A DNA stretch of 64,000 nt from Pseudalgibacter alginicilyticus (lineage in GTDB: Bacteria > Bacteroidota > Bacteroidia > Flavobacteriales > Flavobacteriaceae), in assembly GCF_001310225.1 (NCBI RefSeq), contig NZ_CP012898.1, positions 3,590,001 to 3,654,000 of the forward strand, written 5' to 3'. Positions 55,872-64,000 of the stretch are shown here, piece after piece. Positions within the stretch are counted from its first letter, which is position 1. Each line of letters starts with the position of its first letter. The translations under genes were made by a program, and so were the position numbers. Under the pieces are notes generated by a model. The model was given only the letters and a program-made list of their open reading frames with translations. It searched no databases and had not been told where the DNA came from.

Positions 55872-55902
55872 ATTGCACATTTATAAAAAATACTTAAATT
55901 TG
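55872..55902 (+). promoter_or_regulatory. Promoter of rpmE2
   Basis: ATTG at 55872-55875, a 19-bp spacer and TAAATTTG at 55895-55902 match the Bacteroidota housekeeping consensus. The start codon lies 37 bp further on. No operator is associated, which makes it a useful contrast with sites A to D. Confidence 0.7.
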
Positions 55903-55938
55903 CACTTCCAAAATTGAAAGTATTAAAAGCATTACGCG

Positions 55939-56190
55939 ATGAAAAAAGGTATACACCCAGAGAATTATAGATTAGTAGCATTTAAAGATATGTCAAATGA
56001 TGATGTTTTTTTAACAAAATCTACTGCAAATACAAACGAAACTATTGATGTTGATGGTGTAGAATATCCAGTTATAAAAATGGAGATTTCAAGAACATCT
56101 CACCCTTTCTATACAGGCAAATCTAAATTAATAGATACTGCTGGACGTATTGATAAGTTTAAAACTAAATATGCTAAATTTAAAAAATAA
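55939..56190 (+). CDS. rpmE2: Ribosomal protein L31 type B
   Basis: The 83-residue protein is a full-length type B L31 ([44 protein letters not shown]). It has no cysteines, so it is the zinc-independent form used in the large ribosomal subunit. It is a single-gene unit with its own promoter and terminator. Confidence 0.97.
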   Translation: MKKGIHPENYRLVAFKDMSNDDVFLTKSTANTNETIDVDGVEYPVIKMEISRTSHPFYTGKSKLIDTAGRIDKFKTKYAKFKK

Positions 56191-56213
56191 TTTAAGCATT
56201 ACCTCTTATATCT

Positions 56214-56247
56214 TAAGCCTTTCAGCAAAAAACTGAAAGGCTTTTTT
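56214..56247 (+). terminator. Terminator after rpmE2
   Basis: AAGCCTTTCAG pairs perfectly with CTGAAAGGCTT across a short A-rich loop and runs into a T tract. It ends the single-gene L31 transcript. Confidence 0.9.
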
Positions 56248-56347
56248 ATTTTATTTATTTTTTTATTTTACTTTTGGGGGATTAATTAACCATTGAGCAA
56301 CTAAGTAAAAAAGACTTACTTACAATACTTAACTTCATAACTAACTA

Positions 56348-57523
56348 ATGAATTATATTCTTTTTGATGGTGCTTCTCGAAACAATTTATTGCCATTTAC
56401 TTTTACAAGACCAGTAGCAGATATTAGGGTTGGTATTTTGACTATTAGAGAAAAATGGGAAACATATTTAGATTCTACTATTACTACTGTTACAGAGGAT
56501 TATCTTTCAGACAAGTATCCCATGGTAGAATTGGAGGAAAATGTGATGATAAATGCCTCGTACCTTCCAAATTTTGAATTGGCAGAAATGATCAAGGACT
56601 TGAAAGAAAATCAAGCTATTTTTAAAGATGAAGATGTTATAGCTTTTTTTTCAAAGGAAACACAAGAAGATATAAATTTTGATGAGTATGAAGCATTAGA
56701 GTTTGATGATGATTTGATTAAAATTGAACATACTTGGGATATTTTTTCAAAAAATGCAGAAGCCATTCAAGAAGATTTTAATTTGATAACCAAAGGAAGG
56801 CCTTCACAGCCTATTCCTACAAGTAATAATATTATTGCTCCAGAAAATATATTTATAGAAGAGGGCGCTAAGCTTGAATTTGTAACACTCAATGCGAGTA
56901 ATGGCCCAATTTATATTGGTGAGAATGCAGAAATTATGGAAGGTGTTTTGGTACGCGGACCTTTAGCTTTATCTAATAATGCATTAATTAAGATGGGTGC
57001 TAAAATTTATGGACCTACTACTATCGGTCCGAATAGTAAAGTTGGAGGAGAAATTAATAATTCTGTGATTTTTGCTAACTCTAATAAGGGACATGATGGT
57101 TATTTAGGAAACTCTGTATTAGGAGAGTGGTGTAATTTAGGGGCTGATACTAATAATTCAAATTTAAAAAATAACTATGCCGAAGTAAGGTTGTGGGATT
57201 ACCAAACAGAAAGATTTGCTAATACAGGATTGCAGTTTTGTGGACTTATGATGGGAGATCATAGCAAATGTGGTATTAATACCATGTTTAATACAGGTAC
57301 AGTTGTTGGCGTTAGTGCTAACATTTTTGGAAGTGGTTTTCCGAGAAATTTTGTACCCAGTTTTAGTTGGGGAGGAAGCAGTGGCTTTACAACCTATTTA
57401 ACAAAAAAAGCATTTGAAGTTGTTGAAGTAGTTATGTCAAGAAAAAAAATAGAATTCTCAAATCAAGATAAAGCTATTTTAGAGCATGTTTTTGAATTAA
57501 CTAAAAAATATAGAAGAGAATAA
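56348..57523 (+). CDS. GlmU-like putative sugar nucleotidyltransferase with hexapeptide repeats
   Basis: The 391-residue protein starts with a divergent nucleotidyltransferase-like domain (MNYILFDGASRNNLLPFTFTRPVADIRVGIL) and ends in a left-handed beta-helix of hexapeptide repeats (about 190-350; IYIGENAEIMEGVLVRGPLAL, KIYGPTTIGPNSKVGGEI). It belongs to the GlmU family of Bacteroidota, which lack a clear GlmU pyrophosphorylase signature. It probably acts on an amino-sugar or nucleotide sugar for envelope glycans. Exact activity is unknown. Confidence 0.85.
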   Translation: MNYILFDGASRNNLLPFTFTRPVADIRVGILTIREKWETYLDSTITTVTEDYLSDKYPMVELEENVMINASYLPNFELAEMIKDLKENQAIFKDEDVIAFFSKETQEDINFDEYEALEFDDDLIKIEHTWDIFSKNAEAIQEDFNLITKGRPSQPIPTSNNIIAPENIFIEEGAKLEFVTLNASNGPIYIGENAEIMEGVLVRGPLALSNNALIKMGAKIYGPTTIGPNSKVGGEINNSVIFANSNKGHDGYLGNSVLGEWCNLGADTNNSNLKNNYAEVRLWDYQTERFANTGLQFCGLMMGDHSKCGINTMFNTGTVVGVSANIFGSGFPRNFVPSFSWGGSSGFTTYLTKKAFEVVEVVMSRKKIEFSNQDKAILEHVFELTKKYRRE

Positions 57524-57596
57524 TAGCTCTTGTTTTCTGTTTTTAATATATTTATAATCATATAGTTATATTTGTTTATAACGTTTTTTCTCTTTT

Positions 57597-58517
57597 ATGA
57601 TGAAGTATATTTTTTATGTTTTCTTATTCATTTATGTATTTGGGTTTTCGCAAAACAGAACATATTCTGTCATAAACTTAAGTTTAAATAATGAAAAACC
57701 GCATTTTGGTTTAACTTTTAATAAAGCCAACGAAGTGTTGTTTACATCTTATTTATTAAATAAGAAAGGACGGGTAAAATTATCATTTTCAGGAGCTGGT
57801 ATTTTGTCACTTTACAAAGGAAATACTACTGAAAATGGCGAGATAATAAATATAGAACCCTTATTTATTGATAAAAATGAAGATATTTTGAATATAACAA
57901 ATGCTTCGTTTTCACCAGATGGAAAAAATTTGTTTGTTACAACTACCTATGACAGCAGAGCGAATAAGCCTAAAGGAGATTTTAAAAATACTAATTTTCA
58001 TTTAGAAATAGCTGAGTATAAAAATGGTATAGGTTGGACTAATTTTAAAGTATTGCCTTTTTGTGATCCTAAATATTCATATGCGCATCCTTTTGTAAGC
58101 CCAGATGGAAAAACATTGTATTTTATAGCGAATATTCGTGGCGGAAAACAAACTACAAAAGGAGCATCAGATGTATTTAAAGTAGAAATTTTAGGAGATA
58201 ATAAGTATGGAGAACCTATTAACCTGGGATCAAATGTTAATTCGTATAGTAAAGAAATGTTTCCCTCAATTGGTGCCGACAACACTTTGTATTTTGCTTC
58301 TAATAAACCTGGTGGTTTTGGAGGTTTTGATATTTATAAATGTACAATGAATGTTGATGGGACTTATAATAAATCTGAAAAATTACCCAAACCTATAAAT
58401 AGTAAAAGGGATGATTTTTGCTTTGTAATTGATGCAGCTAACAAAGCAGGTTATTTTACCTCCAAACGCCATGGAACTAAGGGTGACGATGATATTTATT
58501 ATTTTACTGTAGAGTAG
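57597..58517 (+). CDS. Secreted PD40 (WD40-like beta-propeller) repeat protein
   Basis: The 306-residue protein has a signal peptide (about 1-20, ending GFSQ) and at least three PD40 propeller blades: ITNASFSPDGKNLFVTT (about 98-114), AHPFVSPDGKTLYFIANIRGG and FPSIGADNTLYFASNKPGGFGGFDIYK. Such propellers occur in TolB-like and OmpA-linked surface proteins of Bacteroidota. Here the OmpA domain is absent, so it is a lone propeller. The end overlaps the converging minus-strand gene by 14 bp. Confidence 0.85.
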   Translation: MMKYIFYVFLFIYVFGFSQNRTYSVINLSLNNEKPHFGLTFNKANEVLFTSYLLNKKGRVKLSFSGAGILSLYKGNTTENGEIINIEPLFIDKNEDILNITNASFSPDGKNLFVTTTYDSRANKPKGDFKNTNFHLEIAEYKNGIGWTNFKVLPFCDPKYSYAHPFVSPDGKTLYFIANIRGGKQTTKGASDVFKVEILGDNKYGEPINLGSNVNSYSKEMFPSIGADNTLYFASNKPGGFGGFDIYKCTMNVDGTYNKSEKLPKPINSKRDDFCFVIDAANKAGYFTSKRHGTKGDDDIYYFTVE

Positions 58518-60132
58518 TCTTTTTAACCCGTTTCAAATCCAATAAGTTAATAGGATTAATACCTAATCCACTTATATTTTTTCCTGTAAACCTAACTACT
58601 TCATCATAGAAAAGAGGAACAATAGGTGCTTTTTGCATAACTAAACTATCCATTTTGGTGTATAATAGTTCTCTGTTTTTTGTGTTAGTTTCTGTAAAAG
58701 CTTGTTGGTACCAAGTATCAAATAAGTCATTTTTAAAATGCGAATAATTGGGACCATTAGGGGCAAAATTTTTGCTGTAAAATAATGATAGGTAATTTTC
58801 AGCATCTGGGTAATCTGCAATCCAGCTTGCTCTAAACATATCTAATTTACCATTGGCTTTAGCATCTTTTAACGTAGCAGCAGGAATGACATCTACATTC
58901 ACGTGAAGTCCAATTTTTTGTAGTTCACGTTGAATAAATTCGCAGAAACTTAAGTAATTACTCGTAGTAGTTAATGATATTCTAGGGGTTTCAATATCTG
59001 TTTCTTTTTTAAATTGATTAAGTAATTGTTTTGCAGTTTCAGGCTGATAAGAAAATCCAATAGCCGCATTGTGTCCGGGAAGCCCTTTCGGAATAAAGCC
59101 ACCTGCCGCGGGAATGCCAACACCATTTCTCAGATAAATCATCATTTTTTCTCTATCAAAACCATAATTTACAGCTTTTCGAAGTAACTCTGATTGTATT
59201 TCGGGAACTTCAGAATCCATGTAAAAAGCTAAGTATTCGGTATTCAAATAAGGCCCATGTATCATGTTTTTACTTTGAGTATATTGGGTTCTTAATTTGC
59301 CATCAGCGGTCAGAATTTCATCTTTGTAAGAGGCGTCTAAACCAGAAATAAAATCAATGTTACCTTGTGAGAATTGTAAAAATTCACTTTGTTTATCTGG
59401 TAAAAAAGTAATGGATATGGCTTCTAAATATGGTAAAGGGTTTTTGTTTTTGTCTGTTTCAAAATAATTATTATTTTTTCTAAAAACCAATTTAATATTT
59501 TCTTCCCAACGTTTAAATTTAAAGGGGCCTGTGCCAATAGGATTTGCTCTAAAATCACTACCATAATATTTAACAATCTCTTTAGGAACTACCGAGCAAT
59601 ATTTCATAGATAACAACCCTAAAAAAGCAGGGAATGCTTGTTTCAATTGAATTTGAAAAAGGGTGTCGTTTATAGATTTAAAACTCTCAACTTTATTTAA
59701 AACCCAGCTCCCTGGTGATGCAACCTGCTTGTCAAGGAGCCTGTTTAAACTATATTCAAAATCAGAAGCTTTTACTGTACGTGTGGAATCTTTTCCAAAT
59801 AAAAGATGTGAATGAAAATAAACATCATTTCTTAGAGTAAAAGAGTATGTGAGCGCATCTTTAGAAATGGTCCAGTCTTTAGCAATACAGGGTTCTATAT
59901 TTAAGTTTTCGTCCATTTGCACCAATCCATTAAAGAGTTGGTTGGTAGCCCATATATCTGCCAAATCTTTTGAAAATGCAGGATCTAATGAGCCAATATT
60001 CTTATGTTCGTTGTAACGAAAAACTAAGTGGTCTTTGTTTGTGTTTGTATTGTTTTCGCATGAAATGATAATTAAAATAATACAACTAATTGATAAGTAG
60101 CTGATTATTTGTTGTAATACTTGTTTTATCAT
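58504..60132 (-). CDS. ABC transporter substrate-binding lipoprotein, peptide/nickel type (family 5)
   Basis: The ATG at 60132 gives 542 residues and a lipoprotein leader ending LIIISCENN. A start at 60165 adds an 11-residue tail before the leader and is less likely. The mature part has the family 5 layout: LDPAFSKDLADIWATNQLFNGLVQMD, CIAKDWTISKDALTYSFTLRNDVYFH, NPIGTGPFKFKRWEEN and a C-terminal DYPDAENYLSLFYSKN. It should bind oligopeptides for uptake, but no permease or ATPase genes are beside it. Confidence 0.92.
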   Translation of the reverse strand: MIKQVLQQIISYLSISCIILIIISCENNTNTNKDHLVFRYNEHKNIGSLDPAFSKDLADIWATNQLFNGLVQMDENLNIEPCIAKDWTISKDALTYSFTLRNDVYFHSHLLFGKDSTRTVKASDFEYSLNRLLDKQVASPGSWVLNKVESFKSINDTLFQIQLKQAFPAFLGLLSMKYCSVVPKEIVKYYGSDFRANPIGTGPFKFKRWEENIKLVFRKNNNYFETDKNKNPLPYLEAISITFLPDKQSEFLQFSQGNIDFISGLDASYKDEILTADGKLRTQYTQSKNMIHGPYLNTEYLAFYMDSEVPEIQSELLRKAVNYGFDREKMMIYLRNGVGIPAAGGFIPKGLPGHNAAIGFSYQPETAKQLLNQFKKETDIETPRISLTTTSNYLSFCEFIQRELQKIGLHVNVDVIPAATLKDAKANGKLDMFRASWIADYPDAENYLSLFYSKNFAPNGPNYSHFKNDLFDTWYQQAFTETNTKNRELLYTKMDSLVMQKAPIVPLFYDEVVRFTGKNISGLGINPINLLDLKRVKKTTLQ

Positions 60133-60325
60133 ATAACTTATTAGTTGTAAATTTGCATGCTCCAATCAGTTTGATTCTCAGGCTAAGCTCAGTTAAGATG
60201 CTATTGAAAATTTTTCAAGGTTTTTAACCCTTGATATTTTATGAAACAATTGAAATGATGGATGTAAATATAAACAGATTTTTGCCCGATAACAATCAGG
60301 ATTTACGCAAATGACTAAATAATAT

Positions 60326-61651
60326 ATGAGAAAAAAAGTCGCATTTTATACTTTAGGCTGTAAGCTTAATTTTTCAGAAACGTCAACCATTGCAAGAAAC
60401 TTTACTAATGAAGGTTTTGATCGTGTAGACTTTTCTGAAAATGCAGATATTTATGTGATTAATACTTGTTCAGTAACAGAAAATGCAGACAAACGTTTCA
60501 AAACTATTGTAAAACAAGCACAAAAAGCAAATCCTAATGCATTTGTTGCTGCTATTGGTTGCTATGCGCAATTAAAACCACAGGAATTAGCAGATGTTCA
60601 TGGTGTTGATTTGGTACTTGGTGCAACAGAAAAATTTAAGATTACTGATTATTTAAATGATCTTTCAAAAAATGATTTTGGAGAAGTTCATTCTTGTGAA
60701 ATTGAAGATGCTGATTTTTATGTAGGGAGTTATTCTATAGGAGACAGAACACGAGCTTTTTTAAAAGTTCAAGATGGTTGTGATTATAAATGTACATATT
60801 GTACTATTCCTTTAGCGCGTGGTATTTCGCGTAGCGATACTATGGAAAATGTATTAAAAAATGCTCAGGAAATTTCTGCTCAAAACATAAAAGAAATTGT
60901 ATTAACAGGGGTTAATATTGGTGATTATGGTAAAGGGGAGTTTGGTAATAAAAAACACGAACATACTTTTTTAGATTTAGTTAGTGAGTTGGATAAAGTT
61001 ATTGGTATTGAACGACTTCGTATTTCGTCTATTGAACCTAATTTATTAAAAAATGAAACTATTGATTTAGTTTCAAAATCTAGAGCTTTTGTTCCTCATT
61101 TTCATATTCCATTACAATCAGGAAGCAATGAAATCTTAAAAAAAATGAAACGTCGTTATATGCGTGAATTGTATGTTGATAGAGTTTCAAAAATAAAAGA
61201 GGTCATGCCGCATGCTTGTATTGGTGTAGATGTTATTGTTGGTTTCCCTGGAGAAACAGATGAACACTTTTTAGAAACGTATAATTTTTTAAGCGAATTA
61301 GATATATCATATTTGCATGTGTTTACTTACTCAGAGCGTGATAATACGGAAGCAGCAGAAATGGAGGCTGTAGTTCCAAATAATGTAAGAAGTAAACGAA
61401 GTAAAATGTTACGAGGTTTATCTGTTAAAAAGCGTCGGGCGTTTTATGAGAGCCAGATAGGTACAAATAGAATTGTTTTGTTTGAAAGTGAAAACAAAGA
61501 AGGCTATATTCAAGGATTTACAGAAAACTATGTGAAAGTAAAAACACCGTGGAACCCAGAATTGGTCAATAGTCTACATAAAGTTAAGCTTACCGAAATA
61601 GATACAGATGGCTTAGTACGACTTGAATTTATAAACGTACTTACTGCGTAA
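60326..61651 (+). CDS. mtaB: tRNA (N6-threonylcarbamoyladenosine(37)-C2)-methylthiotransferase
   Basis: The 441-residue radical-SAM enzyme has an N-terminal UPF0004 domain with three cluster cysteines (TLGCKLNFSE, NTCSVTENADKR, AIGCYAQ), the radical-SAM motif CDYKCTYCTIP (about 151-161) and a C-terminal TRAM-like end. The CKLNFSE and INTCSVTE forms and the length point to MtaB (modifies t6A37 to ms2t6A37) rather than MiaB or RimO. It stands alone with a terminator behind it. Confidence 0.93.
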   Translation: MRKKVAFYTLGCKLNFSETSTIARNFTNEGFDRVDFSENADIYVINTCSVTENADKRFKTIVKQAQKANPNAFVAAIGCYAQLKPQELADVHGVDLVLGATEKFKITDYLNDLSKNDFGEVHSCEIEDADFYVGSYSIGDRTRAFLKVQDGCDYKCTYCTIPLARGISRSDTMENVLKNAQEISAQNIKEIVLTGVNIGDYGKGEFGNKKHEHTFLDLVSELDKVIGIERLRISSIEPNLLKNETIDLVSKSRAFVPHFHIPLQSGSNEILKKMKRRYMRELYVDRVSKIKEVMPHACIGVDVIVGFPGETDEHFLETYNFLSELDISYLHVFTYSERDNTEAAEMEAVVPNNVRSKRSKMLRGLSVKKRRAFYESQIGTNRIVLFESENKEGYIQGFTENYVKVKTPWNPELVNSLHKVKLTEIDTDGLVRLEFINVLTA

Positions 61652-61690
61652 AAAAAAATCTGAAGTATTTATATACTTCAGATTTTTTTT
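61651..61690. terminator. Bidirectional terminator after mtaB
   Basis: AAAAAATCTGAAGTAT pairs with ATACTTCAGATTTTTT, a nearly perfect stem with A- and T-runs. It serves both mtaB and the converging small gene at 61698. Confidence 0.9.
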
Positions 61691-61697
61691 GAATCGT

Positions 61698-61994
61698 TTA
61701 AATTCTTACACCAACAGGAAGCATACGTTTGTATTTTCTATTGCTTCTTACAAATTTTGCTATTTCAGGACAAGTTGGCATTACACTTAAGTTACGTGCT
61801 TCAATTTGTTCAAAAACAGCAGCTAAAAAATCTTTGCTAAAACCATCTTCATTAATTTCTTCAGGAATAACAAGTTTCGTTAAAAAAATCTTTCGTTCTT
61901 GTAAAGAATATTCAATTTTTGCTAAGTGGTTGTCAATTTTAATTTCAAATTGGCGTAAAAAATCATTGTCTATTAATTCAGCAGCTCCAACCAT
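61698..61994 (-). CDS. Small GNAT-fold N-acetyltransferase (YjdJ/NATD1-like)
   Basis: The 98-residue protein matches the minimal GNAT family: KIEYSLQERKIFLTKLVIPEEI, then KDFLAAVFEQIEARNLSVMPTCPEIAKFVRSNRKYKRML. The PTCP.V..F....P.Y type end is recognisable. Members are small acetyltransferase-like proteins without a settled substrate. It is a single-gene unit facing mtaB. Confidence 0.8.
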   Translation of the reverse strand: MVGAAELIDNDFLRQFEIKIDNHLAKIEYSLQERKIFLTKLVIPEEINEDGFSKDFLAAVFEQIEARNLSVMPTCPEIAKFVRSNRKYKRMLPVGVRI

Positions 61995-62109
61995 GATATC
62001 TTGTTTTGTTTTATAGGAATCGTTAAAATAGTGAGTACTATTTGCCTAACTTTGTGCAAAAGTACGAAAAAAAATTATTAAAATAAAGTAAACAAAATGT
62101 TAATGCCTT

Positions 62110-62775
62110 ATGATTCAGCAGATAATACATGTTTATTTAATGCCAGGAATGGCTGCGAGTTCTAAAATTTTTGAAAATATAGAATTACCTAGTCATCAAT
62201 TCGAAACACATTGCTTAGAATGGATTCCTCCATTTGACAATGAATCTATTAGTAATTATGCATTACGGATGGCTCAAAAAATCAAAGAAATAGATGTTGT
62301 ATTAATAGGTGTGTCATTTGGGGGGATTCTGGTGCAAGAAATGAGCAAGCATATTAAAGTGCGTAAGTTAATAATTGTTTCTAGTGTTAAAACAATGCAC
62401 GAATTACCTAAGCGGATGAAATTTGCTAAAGCTACTAAGGCATATAAGTTGTTACCAACTCAATTGGTAAATAATATGGATGTACTTGCAAAATATGCTT
62501 TTGGAAAAAACGTTATTAAACGTATCGATTTGTATAAGAAATATTTATCAATTAACGATAGTAATTATTTAAGTTGGGCCATAGAAAAAATAGTTTGTTG
62601 GAACCAGGATACTGTCATTCCTGATATTATACATATTCAGGGAGAAAACGATCCTGTTTTTCCAACAAAACATATGTCAAATTATATATCAATTTCAAAG
62701 GGTACACATATAATGATTATAAACAAATATAAATGGTTTAATGAAAATTTACCACGTATAATTTTAGAAAAATAA
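62110..62775 (+). CDS. Alpha/beta hydrolase
   Basis: The 221-residue protein has the nucleophile elbow GVSFGG (Ser about residue 77), a late acidic residue in the GENDPVFP segment and a histidine in KGTHIMII, giving a complete Ser-Asp-His triad. There is no signal peptide, so it is cytoplasmic. The fold is shared by esterases, lipases and thioesterases, and the substrate is unknown. The next gene starts 31 bp downstream, suggesting cotranscription. Confidence 0.82.
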   Translation: MIQQIIHVYLMPGMAASSKIFENIELPSHQFETHCLEWIPPFDNESISNYALRMAQKIKEIDVVLIGVSFGGILVQEMSKHIKVRKLIIVSSVKTMHELPKRMKFAKATKAYKLLPTQLVNNMDVLAKYAFGKNVIKRIDLYKKYLSINDSNYLSWAIEKIVCWNQDTVIPDIIHIQGENDPVFPTKHMSNYISISKGTHIMIINKYKWFNENLPRIILEK

Positions 62776-62806
62776 ATAAAAAAATTACCTTTAAAAAAAA
62801 CTATTA

Positions 62807-63730
62807 TTGATGAAGATTATTGAGAGAATGTTAGCATTTGTGGGGTTATTAAGTTTATCAGCCTTATTTATTTATGCCATACAAGATGCTCCTACGGATG
62901 AGAATTTTGAAACAAAACAAATTAATGATTATAATGTCTATGCATTGCCAATACCTAAAGATTTGAATTTTGCTGGAGAACTTGTGCCCATTCATGATGT
63001 TGATATTTTAGAACGTATGGATAGAGAGCTGCTGGTTAATACATATTGGCAATCAAATGGGTTATTGATGTTTAAACGAGCAAAGAAATATTTTCCTATT
63101 ATTGAGCCTATATTGAAAAAACATGGTGTTCCTGACGATTTTAAATATTTAGCAGTAATTGAGAGTGGGTTAACTAATGCGGTATCTCCTGCAGGTGCTC
63201 GTGGTATTTGGCAAATTATGCCAGCAACAGCTAGAGAAAATGGTTTAGAGGTTAATAGCAATGTTGATGAGCGTTATCACTTAGAGAAATCAACAGAGGT
63301 TGCATGTAAATATTTATTAAAATCAAAAGAAGAGTTAGGTACATGGACTTTAGCAGCTGCAGCATATAACGCAGGAAATGCTGGAATTTCAAGAAGATTA
63401 AAGGAGCAAGATGTAAGTGATTATTATGATTTGTTGTTAGGGGAAGAAACAGGACGTTATCTTTTTAGAATTGTTGCTCTCAAAGAAATTTTAAATAATC
63501 CTGACACATATGGTTTTAATTTTAGAGAAAAAGATTTATACACCAATGTGCCAACTTACTCAGTAAAAGTAGATACAGCAGTTACTGATTTTACTAAATT
63601 TGCTCAAACATATGGGATTAACTATAAAATATTAAAACTTCACAACCCTTGGTTGCGTGAGCCCCATTTAAATAATAGATCTAGAAAGCTTTATGAAATT
63701 GAAATTCCTGAAAAAGGGTATTATCAATAA
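62807..63730 (+). CDS. Lytic transglycosylase (SLT domain, MltD-like)
   Basis: The 307-residue protein has an N-terminal membrane/signal helix (about 6-25) and an SLT transglycosylase domain (about 100-240). The catalytic Glu is in AVIESGLTNAVSPAGARGIWQIMPATARENGL, followed by AAAYNAGNAGISRRL. It cleaves peptidoglycan glycan strands. The C-terminal tail after about 245 resembles a short carbohydrate-binding region without a clear LysM motif. MltD-like proteins usually carry LysM, so this is a shorter form. Confidence 0.9.
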   Translation: MMKIIERMLAFVGLLSLSALFIYAIQDAPTDENFETKQINDYNVYALPIPKDLNFAGELVPIHDVDILERMDRELLVNTYWQSNGLLMFKRAKKYFPIIEPILKKHGVPDDFKYLAVIESGLTNAVSPAGARGIWQIMPATARENGLEVNSNVDERYHLEKSTEVACKYLLKSKEELGTWTLAAAAYNAGNAGISRRLKEQDVSDYYDLLLGEETGRYLFRIVALKEILNNPDTYGFNFREKDLYTNVPTYSVKVDTAVTDFTKFAQTYGINYKILKLHNPWLREPHLNNRSRKLYEIEIPEKGYYQ

Positions 63731-63754
63731 TAAAAAAGTGATTTGACTGTTTGT

Positions 63755-64000
63755 TTAGTTCTTTCTCTTTTTTTTCTTTTTAAGCTTATTAAGCCAAATA
63801 ATAGTACCAGTAATAGGTAAACTTGTAGCTATTAAACAAGTTAAGAAATATATGATTTTAGAAAACATTCCATAAATTTCACCAGTATGTAAAGGTTTGA
63901 TTAAGGATGCTATTTTTACATTTAAAGGTTTATCTGAAAACCATTCTACGGCCAATACCTTTCCAGATAAATCCATGTAAAGATTGTCTGATGTAACAGG
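63755..64000 (-). CDS. PepSY-associated membrane protein (partial, N-terminus outside window)
   Basis: Reading the minus strand, the frame is open from the window edge and stops at 63755, giving the last 82 residues. Visible are VTSDNLYMDLSGKVLAVEWF, then IKPLHTGEIYGMFSKIIYFLTCLIATSLPITGTIIW and a lysine-rich tail. This is the typical C-terminal helix and LHTGE motif of PepSY-TM proteins, often tied to iron or siderophore uptake. The true start lies beyond the window. Confidence 0.8.
   Translation of the reverse strand, partial: PVTSDNLYMDLSGKVLAVEWFSDKPLNVKIASLIKPLHTGEIYGMFSKIIYFLTCLIATSLPITGTIIWLNKLKKKKKRKN

Noticed and set aside
1-64000. tRNA, rRNA, CRISPR arrays, insertion sequences, phage genes
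   Set aside because: None seen on reading both strands; no direct-repeat spacer arrays and no transposase or integrase motifs.

Overview
This window is AT-rich DNA from a marine flavobacterium (Bacteroidota, Flavobacteriaceae-like). The support for this is two SusC/SusD pairs, a type IX secretion sorting domain, Bacteroidota-type promoters (TTTG at -33, TAnnTTTG at -7), FecR/TonB-receptor signalling, DUF4199, a cysteine-free type B L31, and many short-spaced lipoprotein genes. Most of the window is a brown-algal polysaccharide locus dominated by alginate degradation, with an L-fucose catabolic module beside it. Ordinary housekeeping genes begin at about 48.6 kb.

Layout. 1-3.8 kb (minus): a partial TonB-dependent receptor with an STN domain and its FecR anti-sigma factor; no sigma gene is adjacent. 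4.4-6.0 kb: an S1-type sulfatase. 6.3-13.3 kb: the fucose module, made of a lactaldehyde-type aldehyde dehydrogenase and an AraC regulator (minus), then a RhaD-type aldolase, L-fucose isomerase and an FGGY kinase (plus). 13.3-14.0 kb: a gene-poor stretch with a decayed minus-strand fragment that looks like the end of a sialate O-acetylesterase. 14.0-29.6 kb: the lyase block. It holds a T9SS-secreted jelly-roll-like protein, a PL6 lyase, a heparinase II/III-type lyase, a PL17 oligoalginate lyase, the cupin KdgF, a PL7 lyase, a gluconokinase/6-phosphogluconate dehydrogenase fusion, a divergent NRAMP-like transporter, a second PL7 and a ManD-type mannonate dehydratase. 30.1-39.1 kb: SusC/SusD pair 1 followed by an SDR, a FucU-type mutarotase, a Gfo/Idh/MocA oxidoreductase and an SSS symporter. 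39.6-48.5 kb: SusC/SusD pair 2, a third PL7, a GntR/FCD regulator, an MFS transporter and an SDR, which is the classic flavobacterial alginate core. 48.6-64 kb: an ECF sigma/anti-sigma/Spy-like trio, ABC exporter, phosphohexomutase, glycosyltransferase, DUF4199, L31, GlmU-like protein, PD40 protein, peptide-binding lipoprotein, MtaB, a small GNAT protein, alpha/beta hydrolase, lytic transglycosylase and the end of a PepSY protein.

How the parts fit. Surface PL7/PL6 enzymes cut alginate, SusCD pairs import oligomers, and the PL17 and heparinase-like lyases release unsaturated monomers. KdgF and spontaneous chemistry give DEH, the MFS carrier moves the monomer inward, and an SDR reduces DEH to KDG. 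KDG kinase and KDPG aldolase are not in the window. Four transcription units (upstream of 14042, 20001, 30074 and 39648) share one promoter design in which a repeated TTGGnnAACCA palindrome overlaps the -7 element. This strongly suggests shared repression, most likely by the GntR/FCD protein at 45552. The fucose genes lack this motif and are probably run by the AraC protein. No tRNA, rRNA, CRISPR array or insertion sequence was recognised.
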